Source of the DNA: Limnohabitans sp.
GTDB taxonomy: Bacteria; Pseudomonadota; Gammaproteobacteria; Burkholderiales; Burkholderiaceae_C
Assembly: GCA_030158125.1 (NCBI GenBank)
Contig: JAOATL010000010.1
Coordinates: 1-64,000, forward strand
DNA: 64,000 nt
Direction of reading: 5' to 3'
Position numbers and translations under genes: made by a program. Positions 57,949 through 64,000 of the stretch are shown piece by piece (positions within the stretch are counted from its first letter, which is position 1; every line of letters starts with the position of its first letter). A model generated the notes under the pieces. It was not told the origin of the DNA, searched no databases, and was given only the letters and a program-made list of their open reading frames with translations.

Positions 57949-58931
57949 GGTGTCTCTCCAAAATAGGATTGAACTGATTCTGGCAAAAGCCTTCCGGTTT
58001 GGTAAGCACGTTCTAGCACTTGCCAAAAAAATCTGTAACTGGCGCGGTCATGCAATTGACCACCGTGGCTGACTGGCGCCCACTCAGCTCGGCGGGCGGC
58101 ATCGATCAAATCTGCAGCCTGCTCAATTTCCTGGGCACTGGGTGCCAAAGCCTCAACGACCGGTCTAATTTGACTGGGGTGAATGCTCCACATGCGCGTG
58201 TAAGCCAACTCGCGCGAGGCTTTTGTCGCCGCAATTTTGATGGCTTCTAAATCACTGAACTCGGTCACCACACAGTGGGATGGCACTTTGCCATGCGCGT
58301 GGCAAGCACTGGCAATTTCCATTTTGGCACGTAATACCAAAGGGTGAGTGAATTGGCCCTGCACACCCATACCGCTAGAAGGTATGGCGCCGCCATGTGC
58401 AGACACAAAATCCATCAAGCCAAAACTCAAAGACTGCACACGCGGATGCGCGGCAATGTCAAATGCACGATGAACCGCCGCAGGCGACTCAATCAGAACA
58501 TGCAATGGCAGAGACATTGCGCCGACTTGATTCAAAGCCTGCTCTGCCGCTTGAACATCTGCAACCGACTCCACCTTGGGAATCATCACATGTCGCAACT
58601 TGTTGTGAACGGAACCCACAATGAGGCTCACATCGCTGAAAAATGAAGGGTGATCCACGGGGTGCACACGCACCGCAACCCTGGCGTCGGGCGCTGCATT
58701 GGCAGCAATTTCTTTGACCAGATGGGCATGCTCAATTTCACCGCCCACTGGGGCGCCATCTTCGCAATCCAAAGTCACATCGAAAACGCAGGCGCCCAGC
58801 TCCTGCGTCATCTCTGCTTGCAACTGCAAGCTTTTGCGCATCCGCACTTCGACACCACTGTAGTGATCACAAACGGGCAAGACCATGCTTGCCGCTTGAG
58901 AGCCCAACAGAATGTCGCGCGGATGCTTCAC
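57936..58931 (-). CDS. HpcH/HpaI aldolase - citrate lyase beta (CitE)-like protein
   Basis: 331-aa TIM-barrel lyase-like protein. FDVTLDCEDGAPVGGE holds the Mg-binding acids, VRVHPVDHP and IPKVESVADVQ follow, and IESPAAVHRAFDIA contains the second Glu. CitE-like and malyl-CoA/methylmalyl-CoA lyase-like activities are known in the superfamily. Without CitD/CitF, citrate lyase itself is unlikely. It starts with GTG 58931, 15 nt after mdh. Its place between mdh and acnB suggests a link to malate or citrate metabolism. Confidence 0.82.
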   Translation of the reverse strand: MKHPRDILLGSQAASMVLPVCDHYSGVEVRMRKSLQLQAEMTQELGACVFDVTLDCEDGAPVGGEIEHAHLVKEIAANAAPDARVAVRVHPVDHPSFFSDVSLIVGSVHNKLRHVMIPKVESVADVQAAEQALNQVGAMSLPLHVLIESPAAVHRAFDIAAHPRVQSLSFGLMDFVSAHGGAIPSSGMGVQGQFTHPLVLRAKMEIASACHAHGKVPSHCVVTEFSDLEAIKIAATKASRELAYTRMWSIHPSQIRPVVEALAPSAQEIEQAADLIDAARRAEWAPVSHGGQLHDRASYRFFWQVLERAYQTGRLLPESVQSYFGETPCAA

Positions 58932-58946
58932 AGCCGTGTTGCCTGA

Positions 58947-59933
58947 TTAGACCAAGTGAGCCACGCCGGCTTGCTCGTCTGTCAGCTCTTTCAATGTCTT
59001 GTCGATGCAAGATTGGCTGAAGGCGTCAATGTCCAAGCCTTCCACCACTTTGTATTCGCCGTTTTCGCATGTGACGGGGAAACCGAACATAACGTCTTTA
59101 GGAATGCCATACCAGCCTTGTGATGGGATGCCCATGGTGACCCATTGACCGTTGGTGCCCAAGGCCCAATCACGCATGTGATCGATGGCTGCATTGGCAG
59201 CAGAAGCCGCAGAGGACAAGCCACGTGCTTCAATGATGGCCGCGCCGCGTTTGCCCACGGTGGGCAAGAACACGTTGGCGTTCCATTCTTGATCGTTGAT
59301 CATGGTCTTGACTGATTCGCCATTGATGGTGGCGAAGCGGTAGTCAGCGTACATGGTGGGAGAGTGGTTGCCCCAAACGCACAGCTTCTGAATGTCGGCC
59401 ACTGCTTTGCCAGTTTTGGCAGCAATTTGTGACGCAGCGCGGTTGTGGTCCAAACGCAGCATGGCGGTGAAGTTGCCAGGCTTGAGATCGGGGGCGCTCT
59501 TCATGGCAATGTAAGCGTTGGTGTTGGCTGGGTTGCCGACCACCAAGACTTTGACATTGCGTGAAGCCACTGCATTCAAAGCCTTGCCTTGAGCTGTGAA
59601 AATGGCGCCGTTGATGGCGAGCAACTCAGCGCGCTCCATGCCAGGGCCGCGGGGACGTGAACCGACCAACAATGCGTAGTCAGTGTCTTTGAAAGCGGTC
59701 ATGGGGTCGGCGTGGGCTTCCATGCCTGCGAGCAATGGGAATGCGCAATCTTCCAGTTCCATCATGACACCCTTCAAAGCTTTTTGGGCTTTTTCGTCGG
59801 GGATTTCAAGCAATTGCAAGATCACGGGTTGGTCTTTGCCCAACATTTCGCCGGAAGCGATGCGGAACAACAATGCGTATCCAATTTGACCAGCGGCTCC
59901 TGTGACGGCGACGCGAACGGGCTTTTTGCTCAT
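58947..59933 (-). CDS. mdh: malate dehydrogenase
   Basis: 328-aa NAD-dependent malate dehydrogenase of the TCA cycle. The NAD-binding loop [17 protein letters not shown] is at 11-27, substrate arginines are in [15 protein letters not shown], and the catalytic His is in [12 protein letters not shown]. It belongs to the cytosolic-like group common in Burkholderiales. TGGAG lies before ATG 59933; the upstream frame to 60086 is spurious. Divergent from the GntR gene across a 229-nt region with a palindrome. Confidence 0.97.
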   Translation of the reverse strand: MSKKPVRVAVTGAAGQIGYALLFRIASGEMLGKDQPVILQLLEIPDEKAQKALKGVMMELEDCAFPLLAGMEAHADPMTAFKDTDYALLVGSRPRGPGMERAELLAINGAIFTAQGKALNAVASRNVKVLVVGNPANTNAYIAMKSAPDLKPGNFTAMLRLDHNRAASQIAAKTGKAVADIQKLCVWGNHSPTMYADYRFATINGESVKTMINDQEWNANVFLPTVGKRGAAIIEARGLSSAASAANAAIDHMRDWALGTNGQWVTMGIPSQGWYGIPKDVMFGFPVTCENGEYKVVEGLDIDAFSQSCIDKTLKELTDEQAGVAHLV

Positions 59934-60096
59934 GGTGTGAACTCCAGATAGTGATAAGAAAACGGACTTCGCCGACCCCATCTTGGCATTCACTGCCAAC
60001 CGGGTCATCTGGAGTTTCCAGACAGGTGCGCAAAGAATTCTGCGCACGGGCAAACAGCTTTCGAGTGTACCCGCGAAAACCCTCAAAAGTCAATTT

Positions 60097-60120
60097 GTCT
60101 TATGTCTTATATAAGATATC
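60097..60120. promoter_or_regulatory. palindromic operator candidate upstream of gntR and mdh
   Basis: GTCTTAT occurs twice in tandem (60097-60103 and 60104-60110); the second copy starts GTCTTATATAAGATATC, which contains the 12-bp perfect palindrome TCTTATATAAGA. It lies 42 nt before the gntR ATG and overlaps a TATAAG-like -10, a typical place for autorepression. The same 15-mer, GTCTTATATAAGATA, is found inverted upstream of argD. Confidence 0.6.
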
Positions 60121-60162
60121 ATTGCCCCACTTTTGTGCTCGCCCATTTCAAGGGCCACTGAC

Positions 60163-60945
60163 ATGACATCCCAAGTTTTTTCTGTTGATGCGCCTGGGTT
60201 ACCAGACCTCCCTGCTGCCGCGCCGGCATTCAGTCCTTTGTACCAACAAATTAAAGGGCTGATCCTGCAAAGCTTGCAAACAGGGGAATGGAAACCGGGC
60301 GAAGGCATCCCCAGCGAGATGGACTTGGCTGCCAGGTATCGCGTCAGCCAAGGAACTGTTCGTAAAGCCATAGACGAATTGGCCAACGACAACCTGCTCA
60401 TTCGCCGCCAAGGAAAAGGCACGTTTGTGGCCACGCACGCCGAACAGCAAGTTCAATACCGTTTTTTAAAACTGCTGCCCGACGAGGGCGACCCTAAAAG
60501 CGAAGGCCCAGCCCAACGCAAAATCATTGATTGCAAACGACTGCGCGCCAACGCCGACATTGGCCGCGCCTTGGCGCTGCGGACAGGCGATGCGGTATTG
60601 CAGGTCAGACGCGTACTTTCGTTTGCAGGCGCGCCGACTATTTTGGAAGACCTGTGGTTGCCAGGCAACCCCTTCAAGGGACTCACAGCTGAGCGGCTGA
60701 GTGACTATGACGGCCCTATGTACGCCTTGTTTGAGACTGAATTTGGCGTTCGCATGGTCCGCGCAGAGGAACGCATCAAGGCCGTTGTGCCCGATGCAGC
60801 GCAGTGCAAACTCCTTGAGATTAAATCTCACACGCCGCTGTTAAGCGTTGAGCGAATTGCATACACCTACAACGATACCCCCATGGAGTTGCGACGCGGC
60901 TTCTACGTGACCGATACGCATCACTATCACAACGCCTTGAATTGA
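60163..60945 (+). CDS. GntR family transcriptional regulator (HutC-like, UTRA domain)
   Basis: 260-aa regulator. The winged helix spans about residues 20-85, with SLQTGEWKPGEGIPSEMDLA and YRVSQGTVRKAIDELANDNL as recognition region, then RRQGKGTFVA. A C-terminal UTRA ligand-binding domain follows (LQVRRVLSFAGAPTILEDLW; ERIAYTYNDTPMELRRGFY). It stands between mdh and sdhCDAB, so control of TCA genes by a small-molecule signal is the likely role. AAGGGCC precedes ATG 60163. Confidence 0.92.
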   Translation: MTSQVFSVDAPGLPDLPAAAPAFSPLYQQIKGLILQSLQTGEWKPGEGIPSEMDLAARYRVSQGTVRKAIDELANDNLLIRRQGKGTFVATHAEQQVQYRFLKLLPDEGDPKSEGPAQRKIIDCKRLRANADIGRALALRTGDAVLQVRRVLSFAGAPTILEDLWLPGNPFKGLTAERLSDYDGPMYALFETEFGVRMVRAEERIKAVVPDAAQCKLLEIKSHTPLLSVERIAYTYNDTPMELRRGFYVTDTHHYHNALN

Positions 60946-61087
60946 CGCCCAGGCGACTTAATTGCCCCCACAACATTTAGTTTTGTAATTTCTTTCTGCA
61001 ATCTCCATGTCAGTTTGTTGCGTTGCAATAGAATTCGCAAGCGCTGAAAACAAAAATGACAGTGACGTTACCTAAGAGGACTTAAAA

Positions 61088-61519
61088 ATGACCGAAACCG
61101 CCCGTCAACGGCCTGAATTTCGCAATATCAACGCTATCAGTGATTTGCCGACCTACCGCTTGCCTGCCGCAGGGTGGGTTTCTATCTTGCACCGCGTCAG
61201 CGGCGCATTGATGTTTCTGCTCATGCCATTCATCATTTGGATGTTCGACAACTCAATCACCTCCGAGATTTCATTTGCGTCCTTTGCTGCAGCATTCAAT
61301 GTGGGCGTGGGATTCATTCCTGGATGGTTTGTCAAGTTAACTGCTTTGGCCATCATTTGGGCCTACCTGCACCACTTTATTGCTGGCATTCGCCATCTGT
61401 ACATGGACGCTTGCCATGCCGTTACCAAAGAGTTTGGCAAATCATCCGCCATCGTCACACTGGTTTTGAGCCTAGGTCTCACCGCCGTGCTGGCCGCCAA
61501 ATTGTTTGGCATTTACTAA
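61088..61519 (+). CDS. sdhC: succinate dehydrogenase cytochrome b556 subunit
   Basis: 143-aa membrane anchor of complex II. The signature SILHRVSGALMFLLMP (32-47) and heme ligand H103 in HHFIAGIRHLYMD are present, with three hydrophobic helices. AAGAGG lies before ATG 61088. It is the first gene of sdhCDAB. The 142-nt gap after gntR holds a possible TAGAAT -10 box but no clear -35 box. Confidence 0.94.
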   Translation: MTETARQRPEFRNINAISDLPTYRLPAAGWVSILHRVSGALMFLLMPFIIWMFDNSITSEISFASFAAAFNVGVGFIPGWFVKLTALAIIWAYLHHFIAGIRHLYMDACHAVTKEFGKSSAIVTLVLSLGLTAVLAAKLFGIY

Positions 61520-61535
61520 TTAGGAGCAAGCAAAC

Positions 61536-61901
61536 ATGTCAGTTAATTACGGCTCCAAACGCGTCACCGTCGGCGCAGGTTATGGCATTCGCGACTGGTT
61601 GGCACAACGTGTCACAGGTGCGCTCATGGCAGCATTCACTTTGGTGGTGTTGGCACAAGTCATTTTCACCAGTGGCCCCATCGGCTACGAAGAATGGGCC
61701 GGCATTTTTGCCGCGCAATGGATGAAGGTTTTGACATTCACCACCATCCTGTCCTTGCTTTACCACGCATGGGTTGGTATTCGTGACATCTGGATGGACT
61801 ACATCAAACCTGTCGGTTTGCGACTTGTCATGCACGTTGCCTCTTTGGTTTGGCTCATCGGCTGCGCCGGTTGGGCGATTCAAGCCTTGTGGCGCCTTTG
61901 A
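61536..61901 (+). CDS. sdhD: succinate dehydrogenase hydrophobic anchor subunit
   Basis: 121-aa partner of SdhC. RDWLAQRVTGALMAAFTLVV at the first helix and YHAWVGIRDIWMDYIKP (H77, with D88 and Y89 near the quinone site) are typical. TAGGAG is before ATG 61536, 16 nt after sdhC. The gap to sdhA is 71 nt. Confidence 0.93.
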   Translation: MSVNYGSKRVTVGAGYGIRDWLAQRVTGALMAAFTLVVLAQVIFTSGPIGYEEWAGIFAAQWMKVLTFTTILSLLYHAWVGIRDIWMDYIKPVGLRLVMHVASLVWLIGCAGWAIQALWRL

Positions 61902-61972
61902 CACCGTTCAAATCCGCTTGAATCCTTTTCAGGTTCTGAACACCAAACCTTTTCAATAAGATTTCACACACC

Positions 61973-63778
61973 ATGACTTACACCAAAGACAAGATCGCCA
62001 CGCGTAAATTTGACGTCGTGATCGTCGGCGCCGGCGGCTCCGGCATGCGCGCCGCCTTGCAACTGTCACGCGCTGGTTTGAACGTCGCTGTTCTCTCTAA
62101 AGTTTTCCCAACCCGCTCACACACCGTGGCTGCCCAGGGTGGCATTGGTGCCTCTTTGGGCAATATGTCCGATGACAACTGGCACTACCACTTTTACGAC
62201 ACCATCAAAGGCTCAGACTGGCTTGGCGACCAAGATGCCATCGAATTTATGTGCCGCGAAGCCCCCAAAGTCGTTTATGACTTGGAACACATGGGCATGC
62301 CATTCGACCGCAACCCAGATGGCACCATTTACCAGCGTCCGTTCGGCGGCCACACCGCCAATTACGGCGAAAAGCCTGTTCAGCGTGCCTGTGCCGCAGC
62401 GGACCGTACCGGTCACGCCATGTTGCACACGCTGTACCAGCAAAACGTCAAAGCCAAAACCAACTTCTTCGTGGAATGGATGGCGCTTGATCTGATTCGC
62501 GACGCTGAAGGCGATGTCGTAGGCGTGACAGCCCTCGAGATGGAAACTGGCGACTTGCACGTCATGCACGCCAAAACAGTCTTGCTGGCCACCGGTGGCG
62601 CAGGTCGTATTTTTGCGGCCTCTACCAACGCTTTCATCAACACAGGCGACGGTCTTGGCATGGCTGCACGCGCGGGCATCCCGCTTGAAGACATGGAGTT
62701 CTGGCAATTCCACCCCACTGGCGTGGCCGGTGCTGGCGTGCTCTTGACAGAAGGCTGCCGCGGTGAAGGCGCTATTTTGCTCAACAGCAATGGCGAACGC
62801 TTCATGGAGCGCTATGCACCGACTTTGAAAGACTTGGCCCCTCGCGACTTCGTGTCACGCTCCATGGACCAAGAGATCAAAGAAGGCCGTGGCTGCGGTC
62901 CTAACAAAGACTACGTCTTGCTGAAACTGGACCATTTGGGTGCAGAAACAATTCACAAGCGCTTACCTTCCGTTTATGAAATTGGCGTCAACTTCGCCAA
63001 CGTCGACATCACCAAAGAACCCATTCCTGTGGTGCCGACCATCCACTACCAAATGGGCGGCATTCCCACCAATGTTCATGGTCAAGTGGTCACGCAAACC
63101 GCCAGCAGCCACAACGCCGTGGTCAATGGCTTGTACGCAGTGGGCGAATGCTCTTGCGTCAGCGTGCACGGCGCCAATCGCTTGGGCACCAACTCTTTGC
63201 TCGACTTGCTGGTGTTTGGTCGTGCTGCCGGCAATCACATTGTTGATTTCGCCAGCAAAACCAAAGCACACAAAGACTTGCCAAAAGATGCAGCCGACTT
63301 CACTTTGGCTCGCCTGAACCGCCTCGAAGGTCGTAAAGGTGAATACTCACAAGACGTGGCCAACGACATGCGCGCCGCCATGCAAAAGCACGCTGCCGTG
63401 TTCCGTACGCAAGCCGCCATGGACGAAGGTGTTGTCAAAATTGCTGAAATTCGCGAACGCGTCAAAAACATCGCTTTGTCAGACACGTCCAAAGTGTTCA
63501 ACACAGCGCGAATTGAAGCGCTGGAAGTCGACAACTTGATCGAGTGCGCACAAGCCACCATGGTCTCAGCTGCTGCTCGCAAAGAATGCCGTGGTGCCCA
63601 CACTGTGAGCGATTACGAGCGTCCTGCAGATGACCCAATTGCACCTTTGGGCCGCGACGATGCCAACTGGATGAAACACACCCTGTGGCACAGCGACTCC
63701 AACAGCCTGACCTACAAGCCCGTCAACTTGAAACCTCTGACAGTGGACTCCGTGCCACCCAAAGTTCGGACTTTCTAA
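61973..63778 (+). CDS. sdhA: succinate dehydrogenase flavoprotein subunit
   Basis: 601-aa FAD subunit that oxidises succinate. The Rossmann loop is [14 protein letters not shown] (GAGGSG 19-24), covalent FAD attaches at H50 in [11 protein letters not shown], and the substrate Arg lies in [35 protein letters not shown] also matches. Normal length and an intact C-terminus ending PPKVRTF. sdhB follows 18 nt later. Confidence 0.97.
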   Translation: MTYTKDKIATRKFDVVIVGAGGSGMRAALQLSRAGLNVAVLSKVFPTRSHTVAAQGGIGASLGNMSDDNWHYHFYDTIKGSDWLGDQDAIEFMCREAPKVVYDLEHMGMPFDRNPDGTIYQRPFGGHTANYGEKPVQRACAAADRTGHAMLHTLYQQNVKAKTNFFVEWMALDLIRDAEGDVVGVTALEMETGDLHVMHAKTVLLATGGAGRIFAASTNAFINTGDGLGMAARAGIPLEDMEFWQFHPTGVAGAGVLLTEGCRGEGAILLNSNGERFMERYAPTLKDLAPRDFVSRSMDQEIKEGRGCGPNKDYVLLKLDHLGAETIHKRLPSVYEIGVNFANVDITKEPIPVVPTIHYQMGGIPTNVHGQVVTQTASSHNAVVNGLYAVGECSCVSVHGANRLGTNSLLDLLVFGRAAGNHIVDFASKTKAHKDLPKDAADFTLARLNRLEGRKGEYSQDVANDMRAAMQKHAAVFRTQAAMDEGVVKIAEIRERVKNIALSDTSKVFNTARIEALEVDNLIECAQATMVSAAARKECRGAHTVSDYERPADDPIAPLGRDDANWMKHTLWHSDSNSLTYKPVNLKPLTVDSVPPKVRTF

Positions 63779-63796
63779 ATTCCTTAAGGTTGAATC

Positions 63797-64000
63797 ATGA
63801 CACTACGTACATTTGAAATCTATCGTTACGATCCAGACAAGGATGCCAAGCCTTACATGCAAAGCATTGAGGTGGAACTAGACGGCAACGAGCGCATGTT
63901 GCTGGACGCCTTGATGAAGTTGAAAAAAGTCGACCCCACTTTGTCTTTCCGCCGCTCATGCCGCGAAGGCGTTTGCGGTTCAGATGCCATGAACATCAAT
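63797..64000 (+). CDS. sdhB: succinate dehydrogenase iron-sulfur subunit, truncated by the window end
   Basis: The first 68 codons are present. They read [20 protein letters not shown] through [20 protein letters not shown], where the Cys residues begin the [2Fe-2S] ferredoxin domain. The rest lies beyond the window. TTAAGG precedes the ATG. Confidence 0.95.
   Translation, partial: MTLRTFEIYRYDPDKDAKPYMQSIEVELDGNERMLLDALMKLKKVDPTLSFRRSCREGVCGSDAMNIN

Overview
The window is a continuous stretch of bacterial chromosome with moderate GC and densely packed housekeeping genes. Gene content and order point to a betaproteobacterium of the order Burkholderiales, most likely Comamonadaceae and perhaps close to Limnohabitans, Rhodoferax or Polaromonas; this placement is inferred from synteny and protein style, not from a search. 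Supporting marks are folC-SPOR-cvpA-purF-metZ, mdh-citE-like-hypothetical-acnB divergent from a GntR gene and sdhCDAB, DUF3579-argD-argF, an H-NS with the betaproteobacterial C-terminal signature, and perM-hda-HAD-pcnB-folK. I see no insertion sequence, prophage, CRISPR array, integrase or toxin-antitoxin pair.

Layout. 1-7.0 kb (minus strand): folC, a SPOR protein, cvpA, purF, metZ and gltX (folate, purine, methionine, tRNA charging), followed by a tRNA-Ala(GGC) cut by the window edge. 7.0-21.6 kb: an ArsC-like protein, a glycine-zipper envelope protein, ppnP, argG, murB, yajQ, plsY, an aldo/keto reductase, an acyl-CoA synthetase, an alpha/beta hydrolase, prfB with its programmed +1 frameshift, pepN, fbp and a lipocalin. 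21.6-29.3 kb: a small secreted Cys-containing protein, a NYN-domain protein, a PfkB kinase, rfbA-rfbC, an RhlE-like helicase, an isolated uppS, hns with an extremely AT-rich flank, and a CBS-domain membrane protein. 29.4-34.9 kb: apaH, a CoA-type Nudix hydrolase, a CobD/CbiB-like membrane protein, rsgA, an M48 protease and orn.

34.9-50.7 kb is rich in translation genes: a second DEAD-box helicase with an Arg/Gly/Phe-rich tail, rplS-trmD-rimM-rpsP, then a GNAT acetyltransferase, pit with its PhoU-like partner, the perM-hda-HAD-pcnB-folK operon, purM, a SirB1-like protein, murJ and rpsT. 50.8-64 kb: DUF3579, argD, argF, an FAD monooxygenase, then a TCA-cycle block (acnB, small exported protein, CitE-like lyase, mdh, divergent GntR regulator, sdhC, sdhD, sdhA and the start of sdhB).

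No obviously new gene system is present. The most interesting signals are regulatory. Four promoters of translation-related genes (rpsT, rplS, rpsP and the tailed helicase) carry the same GGCT tetranucleotide exactly four bases after the -10 box. A 12-bp perfect palindrome is shared by the gntR/mdh intergenic region and the DUF3579/argD intergenic region, which may link the GntR regulator to arginine synthesis. Further points are an 18-bp perfect palindrome ahead of metZ, a TTG-started uppS overlapping a convergent helicase, and an rpsP promoter whose -35 box overlaps the start codon of the neighbouring GNAT gene. Residue numbers were counted by eye from the translations and may be off by one or two.
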